Below are positions 23,605 to 39,049 of a DNA stretch of 64,000 nt, one piece after another. The stretch is taken from assembly GCA_027605045.1 (NCBI GenBank), contig JAQFWX010000025.1, positions 248,001 through 312,000 on the forward strand. Direction: 5' to 3'. The stretch comes from Phallus indusiatus (lineage: Eukaryota; Basidiomycota; Agaricomycetes; Phallales; Phallaceae). The notes under the pieces were generated by a model. It was not told the origin of the DNA. It saw only the letters and a list, made by a program, of their open reading frames with translations, and ran no database searches. The position numbers were made by a program, and so were the translations under genes. Numbering within the stretch: position 1 is the first letter of the stretch; the number at the start of each line of letters is the position of its first letter.

Positions 23605-24103
23605 TCAGCGTACACAATTCGCAAAGAATGTGGATGAATGAACAAACCCTCGAATCTTCTTTTTAGGTTTTTCTTCGTGGGCTATTTTACTGAGATCGCA
23701 CCCTTTATTATATTTGCTTAAAGCCCATAAGATATACCTGTTGTGCAAGGCTCCTATTTTGAATGCCGAGTAAAATGCAAGAGTGGAACTGATCGCTCAC
23801 CGTCGGTCTTTTACGCTAACACCGACTTTCCTCATTCCGTATCCCCCCATCTTCCAAAGCTGCTCCCAATCATTAACTTTGAGTTTCGTATCGCATGATC
23901 GTCCAATGACTTTCAACAAATCCTGCGGTGTTTTTATCGAGTCTGAATAAAATGGTTCAATAGTACAACCTAAACCGGATAATATTAACGTTACCTGAAG
24001 GCGGTGGAACTGGTCTAAAGAAAGCGGGAGAATGATAGAATCGTGTGTAAGTGCAAGACAGTGCCGACAGTACACTTTTTGAGGTAGGTAGTAGCTTGAG
24101 CAT
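23605..24103 (-). CDS. mitochondrial ribosomal protein mS41 (IGR-motif protein)
   Basis: Small-subunit mitoribosomal protein (yeast Fyv4 family) defined by the IGR motif. Three exons join cleanly. Exon 1 begins MLKLLPTSKSVLSAL, a basic amphipathic mitochondrial presequence, and runs to FFRPVPPPS. Exon 2 carries DSIKTPQDLLKVIGRSCD and DWEQLWKMGGYGMRKVGV. Exon 3 begins at RRYILWALSKYNKG and ends in a basic tail. The 52-bp intron near 23950-23980 changes frame, so an unspliced reading hides the true N terminus. It is divergent from the linker-histone-fold gene across a spacer of about 410 bp that may be a shared promoter. Length (about 125 aa) suits the family. Confidence 0.88.
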
Positions 24104-24514
24104 GACGGATGCCGCGGCGGAGTTTCAATCAGGCCTATTTGGAACTGCATCTATGATCTGTCGACAATCGTCGTAAACCAGCTTTGGATCTTATGGGCAA
24201 ATGTCTCATTAGTTCTCAAGCTAAATGAACTTTGGCGTTGAAAGCGTGTCTAGTAATTTACCTGAAAAGTCTCAGCCTGGGGATTTTGCTTTAGAAGGCT
24301 GGCATTCTGGGCCAATATTCAAAAAATAGACGTCTGTGTGAAATTTGGACTCATTTTGCAGATAATCACGATTAAGTGAGGATTGCGAAGACCAGAAGAG
24401 CTGGTTTGAACCTTGACCAAAATCTCTGGCAGTGACTGACATTCCGTTGATTCCAATAGACATGATGAATCACGTGATTGTCGTATTTTGAAGTCTTTCA
24501 AGGTGACTATACAG

Positions 24515-26121
24515 ATGCCCGAGCAACAGGCTAGCCCCTCTTGCTCTGAGCCACCACCGTGTTCACTTGGAAACCCCTCGGTTTCCAAATTACAGACAGG
24601 TAATAATGATTCTTAACTTATTTCTGTGTTCTAATTTACCCTATATCTAGATGGTTCCGCGTCATCGGATTCCGCAAAGCGAACCTATTTGTCGCTGCTA
24701 CCTCCGTTGCAGCTAATAGACCTAATTCTCGCAATTGATGCCAATCGAGACACATGCATATTTCCACTTGACTTAAACAGTGCCATTGAGGCCTTACAAC
24801 GACCGCGACACGTCACTCCTAATGTCCCTGTCGAACCCGCGTCTACCTTTGACAAGGATGTTCACACTACACCTCCAATCAAATCCGAACCATCTGTTAT
24901 AGCTATTCCGTCGCCCTCGCCGTCAGTACCATCAATACCGCAACCGCAACCACCATCACAGCCATCGCCAACGCCTCCGTTCTCGGTGCCTCCACCACAA
25001 CAGACAGCGGTTACTTTTCCTTCAACTGCGCCATCTACACCTGTTCCTCCTCCAGCTGCTTCTCCAATACCACCTCCTGTCCTACCTCCACAGTATAAAC
25101 CTCCTCCCCATAAACTCCAACCCCAGCCTCATGCTGTCCCCCAAATGTATCCGCATGCTCATATACCTTACTATGCACCTGGCACTGTTCCAGTTCTTCA
25201 GACCCCACCTCAGCCATCAACCCCAGTGCCTCCTCCTTCTGCTCCTCCTCGACATCCACTTTTTACATCCGCTCCTTTAACCCGAGATGCAGCGAATCCT
25301 GCAGCTAAAACCACATCTTCATCGACACAAGTTAGTTCCCGCGATGATCCTAATGCTATGCCTAGTTATGAAGAAATGCTCGTGGAAGCTATCATTGATG
25401 TCGGGGATGCCGACGGAACAGCACCCAAAGTACTGTTCGCCTGGATGGCATCGTGAGTCTTTTCTCTATGTTTAGTATAGAGGATAGTTATTAACGTTTT
25501 GTGACTACTAGGCATTATCCCTTGCAACAAAACTTTAGACCATCCGCTTCACAAGCTTTACACAAAGCGTTACGCAGGGGTCGATTAGCAAAAGTAGGCG
25601 GGAAATATCGATTAAATCCCGAATGGGGAGGTGGCCCAACTGTAAGTTGTGAAAATTTTTTGTCTATTTCCGTTATACTCTCCAACTTAAACTATGTTGA
25701 GCAGACTTCTAAGCGTGCTACAAGACGACCAACGGCTGGTAATGCAACTGTGTCTCCACCGACAGCCGCTTCTTCAACTCCTCCAAATCCAATGCCTCAG
25801 GCAGTTTATCATGCAACATATGGTTATCATTATGCTGCTCACCCGTCATATTCTTATTATGCGACACCATGGGTTTCTGGTCAGCCAATCGCTCAACCCT
25901 TAGGTCCAGCACCTGCGCCTTGTAAAGTAGAGAAGACAGACGAGATGGAGGAGGATGGACCTGAAAGTGAAGAAGCTGATCCAGCAGGAATAGCTTCCAA
26001 ACCCGCGGATGTACCCTCAAAAGATCATATCAAGCAATGTCTCATTCGGCTGGCAAGTGTTTTACAACGTTTCGCGAAGAAGGGAGAAGGGACAGGGACG
26101 GTTGGTTCAAAGGAATCTTGA
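24515..26121 (+). CDS. linker-histone (H15) domain protein with proline-rich N terminus
   Basis: The protein holds one winged-helix H1/H5 domain: PSYEEMLVEAIIDVGDADGT, APKVLFAWMASHYPLQQNF, then SASQALHKALRRGRLAKVGG and KYRLNPEW. Before it lie about 200 residues dominated by Pro, Ser and Gln. After it lie a short basic stretch (SKRATRRPT), a Tyr-rich segment (HATYGYHYAAHPSYSYYA) and an acidic patch (DEMEEDGPESEEAD). A canonical histone H1 would have a long Lys/Ala/Pro tail, which is absent. It is therefore more likely a chromatin or DNA-binding regulator than the bulk linker histone. The start MPEQQASPSCSEP is the first ATG of a small exon joined at 24600/24650. Introns at about 25454-25511 and 25640-25704 interrupt the domain region. 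Confidence 0.85.
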
Positions 26122-26260
26122 ATATTTTGTATCAGTTTATAGCAGTAGTGTAGTGTACCGTTCATCGTTATAATTTTCAAATAATCGAGCACGGCAAACT
26201 TTGTTTTGGCAGAAATTTTGAAACTCAGCTTCGTACTTGCAGAGACCATCACCTAAAAAA

Positions 26261-26557
26261 ATGCATCTAATGTATACACTCGATGATGCTGGCAACAGGG
26301 TTTATACTTTAAAAGTAAGTAGTCGTACCCGTGGCTTATTGATTCGTTTTTTCTGAATTCTCACAGAAAGTGACTGAGTCCGGAAAAATCACCAAATCAG
26401 CGCACCCTGGTATGTCGTGCAACACGCAATAAAATTTGTCTAACCAGTCATCGAATCAGCTCGATTCTCGCCCGATGACAAGTTCTCAAGACATCGGGTA
26501 ACCATCAAAAAACGTTTTGGTGTTCTTCTTACCCAAACGCCAGCGAAACCTGCGTAA
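26261..26557 (+). CDS. NOP10: H/ACA snoRNP subunit Nop10
   Basis: Sixty-four-residue core protein of H/ACA small nucleolar ribonucleoproteins, which guide rRNA pseudouridylation and bind Cbf5/dyskerin. Three tiny exons splice to [32 protein letters not shown], and [20 protein letters not shown] followed by [12 protein letters not shown]. This is essentially the full conserved Nop10 sequence. The introns lie at about 26315-26366 and 26411-26460. The gene sits 139 bp downstream of the H15-domain gene on the same strand and converges on the PNPO gene. Confidence 0.96.
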
Positions 26558-26697
26558 AAAAACAGCGTTTATAGAAGGGCGGACGGTTTCTTTATTTCTT
26601 GCGCTATGATCAAGTCAGTTAGGTCAAACGTTTGTACTACGTATGGCTCCTCAAAAAAACTTCTAAAATGATATTCTTTGGGTTTGGTGTTCATATT

Positions 26698-27607
26698 TTA
26701 AGGGGCCAGTCGTTGTATCTTCCATTCCGGCTCTTCCAAAGTCTCAGCAGTGTCAACGCGTAAATATTGAACGCGATCGTGAAGCCGTGATGGCTTCCCG
26801 GCCCAGAATTCTACTTCACTAGAAGGAAAAGATGGTTTGTTAATATAGAGAAAAAAATTGCTTCTCTCTTTTTCAGATGATGACATACGTCGGAATAACC
26901 CTCCAGCCTCCCCAAAAGTCAGGTAGCGGTATTTCGCCCCCAGTTGCGTCATCCTTGATTCCAAATTTTTGTCGTATTTTCTCCACACGCATATCAACTT
27001 CGTTTTCTTCAACACAACTACTCTGCTTACTTGCCCATGCCCCTACACGACTGGAAAGAGGTCTGGATCTGAAGTAAGCCTCACTCTCTTCCCTGGAGAC
27101 CTTCTCGACGGTGCCAACTACTCTCACTTGGCGTGAAATTTCTCTCCAATGAAATGCAAGAGCAGCATGTGGGTTTTCTTCTAATTCACGTGACTTTCGT
27201 GAAGTATAATTTGTGAAAAAGACGAAGCCACGAGAGTCGACTTGTTTCAAGAGTACAATTCGTGAAGATGGGATGCCGTTCAGTGTACAAGTGGACAAGG
27301 TCATAGCTTCGGGCTCTTTTATCCCCGCAGCCGACGCAGCAGTGATCCAGTCCTCAAATTGGGTAATAGGTGAAGGCGATACTGATTGTGGAGATATCTT
27401 AACATCGGATGAGTATTGGTTGTGAGAAGTGATTTTGATTGTCGATGAGTCTGTATGTACCAGAGCATCCATGGGTACGGATCTGTGAGTGCTAGTATGT
27501 GATCTGAGGAAAAGTGGACGTGTAGCAAGACAAAGATTACGATGAGAAAGAAGCACGGGACGAGGGAAGATGCGAGTTGTTGTCGTGATCAGTGTCAGTG
27601 CTTTCAT
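26698..27607 (-). CDS. PDX3: pyridoxamine 5'-phosphate oxidase
   Basis: FMN-dependent oxidase (EC 1.4.3.5) that makes pyridoxal 5'-phosphate in vitamin B6 salvage. Family blocks in order: ITSHNQY, PSPITQFEDW, EPEAMTLSTC, GIPSSRIVLLKQVDSRGFVF, NYTSRKSRELEENPHAALAF, HWREISRQVRVVGTVEKV, RPLSSRVGAWASKQS. An intron at about 26826-26883 follows FWGGWRVIPT, and the last exon begins EVEFWAGKPSRLHDRVQYLR. The start is uncertain. MDALVHTDSS at 27472 gives a normal cytosolic enzyme. MKALTLITTTTRIFPRPVLL at 27607 adds a presequence-like, Arg-rich N terminus. The same frame stays open up to an ATG at 27856 (MAADLPTYHVNHYVKKYM). Confidence 0.9.
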
Positions 27608-27856
27608 GGACCATTGATTTGTCAGCAGGTTGCGTATTCGATGTTCGAGAGTCTTGATCGCCACTGTTACCCGGCGCGGCTGAAGGGCTGAGAACATCAT
27701 GATGTGAAATGGTTTAAAAAGACAACGTGGATTGCCCAATTCAGGAAAGTCTTTGTTACAAGAATGTGCAACTTCTCGCTCGTTTTTTTTGGCTTTACGT
27801 ACCATATACTTTTTGACATAATGATTGACATGATAGGTAGGCAAATCGGCAGCCAT

Positions 27857-29403
27857 TCTTTTGCAAATTCAAAAAGTTTCCCAAAGAAAAAGGAAGAAGA
27901 ACAGTTCAAAAAAATTTCAAGTTTCAAAAATGTCTAATCACGGAGAATCGTTAGGGATAAATCCCTACATCTCTGTGGTGAGGGATCTTCCAGTCGGATC
28001 TCGTCCTTGTCTCGGGCAAACTATATTGCGGCTATACGAGACCGATGATCGAATCGAATTCGATTATTTTCAAGGATGATCGAAAAAGATATTTTCTTAC
28101 CCAAGTACTGTATATTGAAATTTTAAATTTATTAACGACATGATGGATGAAGAACCGTCATTTTTGAGCAAATTAAATATGGCAGGACCTAGAAAGGGGA
28201 TGATAGCTATAAATCTACTAAATCTGCAATTGAAGAGTGCCCGTGCCGAATAGTAGGAGACCAGTTTGGCAATTCTTTTCATGGATGCCAAGTTCATCTT
28301 GAGATAAAGATTGATAGACTCATGGGAGACCTCATGACGTCGGTGAGAACTTTGTGAGCTAGCCGGGCTCGAGTTTTTTTTTGTTGTTGTTTATTCAGGT
28401 GAGACTCAACGAGGCCAATACATACGACTAATGTATAAAATTTACTATACAGTTCAGTCGTGTGCCTGTTATTAATGCTGGACCATGCTATGTATATGTA
28501 CATGTGTAATAATACCTTCACGCGGTAATGTCAGTGAGGGATTTCGGAAAGAAGGCTGCGGCAGAATTCACAAAAGCTATTGATATTCTCCTCTGCACGT
28601 CGGACGTACTGCTTCTTCACATTGCGATGCAGAATTTATGTGGCAAATAGATGAAAATAACGGAAACGCACACATGTGAAAGGGTGAGCATTATGAAGAA
28701 AAGGCCTTTTCTGGCCATTTTGCGCGCCGGGGTGAATTAGCCCAAAGTAAAAGATGTACCGAAAGTTTTGATTCCCGCGTAGCCGAGTGCGCACGACGTA
28801 AAGGTAAACAAGCAGGTCGGTTTCCTGACCGAAATAAATTATTTTGCATGCACGGAGGCCTTTCGCATGGGATGGGATAGTACTAAGCACGGACATACAT
28901 GGCTTGCTGATTAGATATCTCGGATACGAATGGCTGATACATATCTGCATTGTATGTTATCCAAGAGAAAGAATAGACTAGAATTCGCTGCTCCACTTGG
29001 GATTCTGGGTAAACCCGAGGGAACGACTACGCTTCACCGACGCGCCCCGAGCAACTTGAGGTTCTTTCTAAACGCAAAACGAGAACATATGCCAGTCTCC
29101 ATCTACTGCAAAAAGCTGTATAAGAACAGACACAAATCACTCACATATGTCGTAGAATATATTTATTATATTTGCTGGTTCATCCACGTTCTGAACCCAC
29201 ATAAACGACGTCGCTTAAATCGGCCCTGTTCGAAGCGCTGGTCATCGAGATTTCTGGTTTCCCATCGTTGTCAGCGCCATTTACGGTTACTACCGACATC
29301 CAATTCAAACTCCGCCTCAACAGATCTTTATACCAGCCAAGGGTTGTCCTCCCCGACGCTTTCACCAAAACCTTTCCTTCATTCACCTCCAACTTCCTCG
29401 AGG
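27857..29403. other. gene-free spacer between PNPO and the kelch-BTB gene
   Basis: This is a divergent spacer. A 49-codon plus-strand frame (27930-28079) and a minus-strand frame with a hydrophobic run (28097-28297, RFIAIIPFLGPAIFNLL) are present, but neither joins to a convincing gene. I see no supported coding sequence here. Confidence 0.45.
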
Positions 29404-32400
29404 ATGAATTTGGTACGCTCTGTATCAGCCGAACTAGCCACCGTGGCCCGCAAAGCTAGAGGTCTTGTGCCCCTGAAGCTCGTCGTATGTCCTCGTCTTT
29501 CTCTCTTCTACCAGTCACAAGACGAGCTTTTGTTTTCTTTTATCCCCGTAGGGCGCGTCAACTACAATTATTGGCGACAAAATGTATCTATTCGTGCGTC
29601 CTTTCCTCTTATAATACTGGCGCAGTCTGATTTACACGCGTGTAGGGTGGTCGACTTGTAGTAGAACGTCGAATGCTTTCCGACATTTACGTTTTTGATC
29701 TTCAGTCATACACTTGGGATAAACTCGAGTCACCGGCAGATGGTATCGTTCCTGGTCCAAGATATTTCCATAGCGCAGACACATGTACACTCGTTTCTCT
29801 GCTTCCCTCATTGAGATGGGCGCGGCTGACCCTTCCTTTTCTCCTTTAGGGAACAACCACCTCATAATTTTCGGCGGTATGGGTTACCGAACAGAGTCCC
29901 AGACCCCCGAAAGCCTATGCGTCTTAAACGATGTTTGGTTTTTCTCAATTTCAGAATTAAAATGGACCTCCATCCAAGAATCATCCACATTGCCAGAATC
30001 TACTCAATCCCTGACGCCGAGAGCTCGATATGCCCATTTATCCGCCGTTTCGTCAGACTTACTTTATGTTATTGGCGGCCAGGATTTATCAAACGGCTGG
30101 CTTGATGATATTCATATACTCGATCTCTCTTCACGCGAATGGGTCCATCGCAGCGATTACCCTCGTCACTGCGGAACCTACCGCAGTGTAGCTCTTTCGT
30201 CCCCTCTTGTTGTTCGCAACCCTTCTTTTGAGCCGACTTCTTCACCCCCAAGTAGATTCCGACCAGAAGACAGTCCTTCCTTATTACCTGTCACCACCCC
30301 AGACTCTTTCGTTGAGTTGCCATACTCCTCTTCTCCCACCCCTAGTTTTCCGAGTCAAATTTATCTGTATTCTAATTATAACGTGAGTCACGTTTCTTCT
30401 TTTTGGGCGTGTGCTTACATTTACTTTTATCCATATCAAAAAAAATTAGTTTACCGATGTCAAGCGTGAACTTGAAATCTTTACCCCGCAATCATCTTCA
30501 TCGTTTATCGTTGCAGACCGCTCCAACTCAATGACAGGCGACGTGCGCCCGCCTGGTTTGCGTTTTCCCACCGGTGCTCTCTTGGGTACTTCATTAATTA
30601 TCGCGGGAACCTACCTAGCACATTCGTACCAAGCATTCTCAATATGGTCGCTCGATCTGACTACAATGTCTTGGTCACATATAGAACCAGGAACAGCTCT
30701 TGCTTCCGGAAGCTGGTGTCGGGCTGTACTTTGGCGTGAATCAAACAAGCTGCTTGTCTTCGGTAATCGCGAAGGCAATTTAGTTGAAGATTACAATCAT
30801 CGACTTTTGAGCTGGGATCATGTGGCATATATCGATCTAGAAGCATTTGGCGTATATCAGCCCCCAAGCCCCGGCTACGGCCTCGGTCGCGAAGCACAAG
30901 CAATGGGGTTAGCAGCCCTAGAAGATGGCGCCTTTGCCGACTTCGAAATAATTTGCGACGATGGCCGGCGCATTCCTTGTTCGCGTAAACTATTGGAAGA
31001 CAGATGGCCGTGGTTTCGGGATCAGCGCCGGCGTTATCTAGCCGCTGCTTCTAGTGCCGTGGATACCACAGGCACCAATCCAGTTTCCTCCTTACCCGTA
31101 TGGCCACCTTCGTCCGACCCTACTACTTTATCTCGCCCTGATCCCCGATTAACTCCTCGATCCCTTCATCTTTCTGAGCCATATCCCGTCACCGTGGCAT
31201 TCCTTCAATATTTCTATACACAGACACTCCTGACACCCTTGCAGCATGCTCCCGCCGTTCTCAGTGCTTTGTTGTTGCTTAGCAGCACATACGAGATGCC
31301 TCATCTTCGCGAGCTGGTCAAGCATGCCATGCACCAGGCTCTCACAGCGGGAACGCAAGGAGTCAGTGGCGTCTATGATGTAGCGACCCTGTGTGATTGT
31401 CAAAGTTTACGAATTCGGTGAGTGCCATGTCCGACCGGAGATAACAGCGTCGCATCTCCTCATCCTCTCGCCCCTACGTTTCTTATCTTGCTTATGTTTT
31501 TTTTTCCTTCTTTTATCTCTAGAGCGATGCGCTTGTTCAAACATGGACGACGTTTGACAAACCGTTCTCGTTCGGACCGCCCTGAACCTGAGCGTCACGG
31601 TGGTAGTGGAGGTGGATCGCAAGGTCGTGGATCCTCGTCGGGTCCTCCTACTGGTCGACCGCGTGGTTTGTCTGAATCTAATAATCAAGGCCAGTCTGGA
31701 TCAGGTAGCCTTAGCGGCGATTTGGGACAAAATATCAATGGCCATGTAAACGGAGGTATTATGATCGTCCTTTTGTCTACTTGATCTAATTACTCATAAT
31801 CTCTTATATTAGCTTCTAAAAGGGAGAATTCTTTGCCCTCCACCTTATTACGCAGACCTTCCCATAAAGGTTCATTCGGCCCTTCCGCTGATCTCAAACC
31901 TGTAGAAGAAATTCCTTCTGCATTAATTGGAAACAGCACCAGTCAATATCTTTCAAATTCATCGTCTTCCTCGATTTCTGCGAACCAACCACCATATGCG
32001 CCCACTTTGCATTTGAATTCCGACGACGACGATAGCTATGACTTGGATCTTCTCGGCCTCGATGTCCCCTCAGATCGCACTTGGACGCCAGTTCCAACTG
32101 GTATTCAACAACTTTATAGACGAAAAACATCCACTTCTAGTCTTGGTATCTCTGAAGATTATTTCTCCGGCGTCGATCAAGAGTATAGTCCGACCTCCAT
32201 CTCATTTTCAACTTCAGAAAAAGTAACAAATTATCATCTTCCATACTCTATTAAACACCGGCCTTCCCGAAGCGCAAGCTTCAGTGATTCTCCCTCTTTT
32301 ACCGATACGCCATCCATGACGGAGTCGTTTTCGTCGGGTACACTTTCAACATCGTCAATCAATTCAAGTGCGCCGGTGACGCCGCATACACCTCTCACAC

Positions 32401-33158
32401 CGGCGTTGGCTGAAATCGTAGACGCGGTAGCTAAAATCGCTGTTACAGCACAATCGGGGGGACTTTCGAGACAAACTTCACTTCGGTCAATAGACGAGTG
32501 TGATTCAGGTATGACGGTCGATGATTCTGAATCACTAGAAAACAATCCCAGTCTATCGAACTTCCCCTTACCGCCGTCGGTTGCTCCTCGCAAAACTTTG
32601 AAAGTCAAAACTAGCCTAAGCAGTATATTCGAAGTTGACAACCTTCGTTCTCCAGAATGGTTATCTCCAACTCCGTCTCGATCTCCTGGGTTAACTTCCG
32701 GTTTTGATACACCGACCACACCTTCTGGGTCAGCAGCCGCATCCCGTTCTATCAGCCGAAAAAGTTCATATGATGCTCTAAACACGGAGCGTCGAACAAC
32801 CAATGCCCCTGTCGGCGCGACTATCACGCGACTTCTTTACTCCAGACGGAGTTCATCTGCTTTAGATAGAGACGCAGCCAAGGGACGCCTAAAAACAGAA
32901 GGAAAAACTGACGAAAGTTCTAGCAGGGATGCATCGGAGAAGGATTCTTCACGAACCGGCGGCATATTGGCAGGCTTATGGTCTCCACGAAGTCCGCGCG
33001 CGAGAACCGGCGAGAAAAGGAAAAAGAAGGACGTTGACAAGCAGAAAGTTCTGGAGATTACAGAAATGGCCAGGCAACGTGCTGATTCACGTGGTTTCGA
33101 TGGTTCAGTCACTTTGCCGAGCGAGAAGGTTGCGATCTCTGGCATCGGTGGTCTATGA
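29404..33158 (+). CDS. kelch-repeat BTB protein, Ral2/LZTR1-like
   Basis: Kelch beta-propeller protein followed by a BTB domain and a long Ser-rich tail. It opens MNLVRSVSAELATVARKARG. Kelch repeats include YVFDLQSYTWDKLESPA, NHLIIFGGMGYRTESQ, VWFFSISELKWTSIQ, YVIGGQDLSNGWLDDIHILD and SIWSLDLTTMSWSHIEPG. The BTB begins FADFEIICDDGRRIPCSRKL and includes YPVTVAFLQYFYTQTLLTPL and YEMPHLRELVKHAM. The C-terminal third, after the intron at about 31418-31521, is basic then Ser/Thr/Pro-rich and ends ISGIGGL. S. pombe Ral2, needed for Ras1 signalling, and animal LZTR1 share the kelch-then-BTB order. A role in Ras control is an inference from that architecture. Confidence 0.82.
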
Positions 33159-34892
33159 AAAAGTCAAAATGAAAATTTTATTTGGTCATAACCAAAACAC
33201 AAAAACTGGATATCTTATTGTGGATTTTGAGATGCAGTACTGTCGTTTTTCCGTTTCTTTCCTCCACTCTCGCTATCTATTTCTTTATTTTTTCTTTCTT
33301 TCATTGTTTGAACCCTCACATTCATTTCATTTCCCTTTTTCTTTTTCGAATGCATCACATGTCTTATTCATAATGTACAAAAGTAGCATTAAAACATTGA
33401 AATATAAGGAAGAAAGAAGTTCAACATAATTTTCGGACTATGCATTGTGTTGTTTATGGCAATTGCAAGCGGCGCTGCTTGGCTGATTTCACTTTCACTA
33501 TCAACTTAATCCAGTACCTTTTCACCCAAACCCAGCAGTTGTTCTCAATGTCATTATAATCATATAAGAGTAGTATTATCAATATCATTCTGAAGTGGCC
33601 CGCTTAATAAACCGTGTCCGTGTTCTGATCGCATACGAATTATGTAAATCAGACACCAAGTTTTGACTCTATGCCTGTCTTGTATGTATCATAGTTTAAT
33701 GGTTCCGTTGCTATCCTTTTTCTTTCTAAATCGGCGATGTTCTTTTAGAAGCTTTCAATCAAGAACTAGTTCTATGTTTAAACATTCTTGCGAGTCGGAT
33801 GATGCGGCGTATATAGTAAGGAAAAGGCTGCATTTGATTAATGACACCTTTGTCCGGACGGGATTTTATAAGTAATTCATTCAATTTGACAAACTTTATA
33901 AACCAAAACGTTGTTCGCTTTGTTCCTGATTTCAACAGGAATTCGAACTAGGGCAATCAAGGTGGCGAAGGCAACCTGGTAAAGCGGTAAAGCCGGTACA
34001 ATTGCAATGGCAATATGAAAAGTTTACCGATAGGCAGGCAGATCAAGAAGTTCTGTCGAAAAATGCCATTACGTACCAGATGGGCATGTCGTTCTTTACG
34101 CCTCACTACAATACCATAATTCCATACAATCAATATACCCTATTTTCAATCTTTTTTTTCAGGATCCTCGAACTTCCAACCGCAATATTGGTTGATATGA
34201 AAAACTTGCGTCTTTATTTTAGGAATCTACCGATATAATTTCCTCGCCCTGGTAATGAGAGTTACGTAGGTAAAGGGTCATTTGGAAATGAAATTTTTTT
34301 GCATTAGCCGAGCTGCCCACGACAGCATACAGAATATATACTGTTGTCATTTGAAAATCTTTGCCGCAGGGGCCAAAGTTTGAAGTTCATCAAAGGAAGT
34401 TGCATTCATCTCATTCTCATTGCAAAATTTTGAAAGCCTTCCGAATTCGAATTCGGTAATCGTTTATAACATAAATACTCGACCCTCGTATACTTTTACC
34501 CGTCCCAAGTTTACAAAAGTTTACAAAGCGGCTGACGCCATCGCTCAGGGCCATAAGAAATCCCTTTATTTTTTGTGGCGCGTTCTCAAATCGCCGCTAT
34601 GCAACACCCAAAGGATGCACAACTTCGGAAATACCCTATATTTTACAGATTAGAAAAAATTATCATTTCGCTCGGTGTTTCTACAATAACGATGAAGCTT
34701 AATTCCAAGGTAGAAGAGACAGGGAGGAATGAGCCAAATCAAATAGGGATAGAAAGTCATGCAGATAAAAAGAGAACACAAAAAAAGAAAAACAGTTGCG
34801 TGGTGGTGTGTGGATATGATACAGCGGTGCAGTAAAAGGAGAGAGAATAGAGCAAGTCACTCAATATCATCTATGAGCGCGTTTTGCCTTCA
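33159..34892. other. gene-free spacer between convergent genes
   Basis: This spacer lies between the 3' ends of the kelch-BTB gene (plus) and cullin-1 (minus). It is T-rich immediately after the kelch stop and otherwise unremarkable. No frame on either strand resembles a protein. Confidence 0.55.
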
Positions 34893-38012
<3,120 letters not shown>

Positions 38013-38367
38013 TAAGCTCGTGCGAGACTACGAAAAGACGGAAAGGGGTTGTGGTTGTGGTAGGAGAACAGGAAAGAGTGGACAAGTCACTGCGGGCGCT
38101 TAGATCCTTTTTCGTCAGAGATGTCCAGTAGTTGATGTCCAGTTGTCCATACGATCATTAACTCATTATCAATATTTGTAAGATATATGTACATTTGATT
38201 AAATGTTCCTTTTCTCTATGCTCTGCACGTTCTAAATACACAGGTATTGCTGTCAAAAGAAAGAGAATAATTGTTTTGTGAGCTAATGCGGTGAAAGGTG
38301 TCATTACAAATCCCGGATTAAAGCAAAATGGCGATTTTCTTACGCAATTGCAGGTAGAGATTCAAGA
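38013..38367. other. spacer between cullin-1 and mL58
   Basis: Upstream flank of cullin-1 and downstream flank of mL58. No gene-like frame was seen. Confidence 0.5.
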
Positions 38368-38928
38368 TCACCACATCGTCTTCCGCTTCTGGCGTATAGC
38401 TCTGGCCGTAGCCTTATTCTCTCCCCATCGACTACGATTATGTTCGTGTTCGGCGTCTCTTCCAGCAAGGACTTCCCGATGAGTCGACTTATCGAGAGGT
38501 GCGATCATCGGAATATAACATGCTTTGCAGCCAAATTTCTTCGCCAGTTTTTGTCTTGTCCATACAGCAGGATCCTCGTTCCGCAATCGTTTTATTTCCT
38601 CGATTTGTTCAAATGTAAGTTGGCTTTGCGGTGATGGTGCGTCTTTCCATAGTCGCGGAGGAAGTGATTTATCCGGGTTTGTTCCTGAAGCTGGCGTGAG
38701 CAGAGGAGATGCCGGTGCTGCTGTAAGTGAATATGGTGACGGTGCTGTTGGCGGAGGACGGTGGACGAATGTCAGATTCGGTCCTATTTTGTAATGAGTT
38801 GCATTGGCTGCGTTGAGCGGGTCTTTCAGTTTGGGAGGCGGTTTTTCCGGTCGTCTTGTGGCATATCCCCTTGCTCCCAATCGTGAACAGCACGCACGGA
38901 ATATGGAAGGCGATGAAGGAAAGGTCAT
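38368..38928 (-). CDS. mitochondrial large-subunit ribosomal protein mL58
   Basis: Mitoribosomal protein of the yeast Mrpl20 (mL58) family. A single uninterrupted frame of 186 residues begins MTFPSSPSIFRACCSRLGARGY, a Ser/Arg-rich mitochondrial presequence. A proline-rich segment (FVHRPPPTAPSP) follows. The conserved core is LTFEQIEEIKRLRNEDPAVW, TRQKLAKKFGCKACYIPMIA and a basic C terminus RWGENKATARAIRQKRKTMW. The rare absence of introns stands out among its neighbours. Identification rests on the I-x-R-LR-x-EDP and LAKKF blocks. Confidence 0.85.
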   Translation of the reverse strand: MTFPSSPSIFRACCSRLGARGYATRRPEKPPPKLKDPLNAANATHYKIGPNLTFVHRPPPTAPSPYSLTAAPASPLLTPASGTNPDKSLPPRLWKDAPSPQSQLTFEQIEEIKRLRNEDPAVWTRQKLAKKFGCKACYIPMIAPLDKSTHREVLAGRDAEHEHNRSRWGENKATARAIRQKRKTMW

Positions 38929-39049
38929 ATATTTATATAGAGAGACACGGAGAGGGAGCGAGAGAGATACAGAAGAAGTAAATTAAACTAATGTCACATT
39001 TGTCACATTGGCATATTGTCACGCGACTACAAGTCTATACCAGTCGCCA

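Noticed and set aside
27930..28079. Forty-nine-codon frame starting MSNHGESLGINPYIS
   Set aside because: Too short, no recognisable motif and no flanking exon that joins to it.
28097..28297. Minus-strand frame with RFIAIIPFLGPAIFNLL, faintly like the end of a DUF4112 protein
   Set aside because: Only one hydrophobic run fits; no upstream exon with the rest of such a domain could be assembled.
32234..32827. Minus-strand frame of 197 codons
   Set aside because: It is antisense to the Ser-rich tail of the kelch-BTB gene and has no domain of its own.
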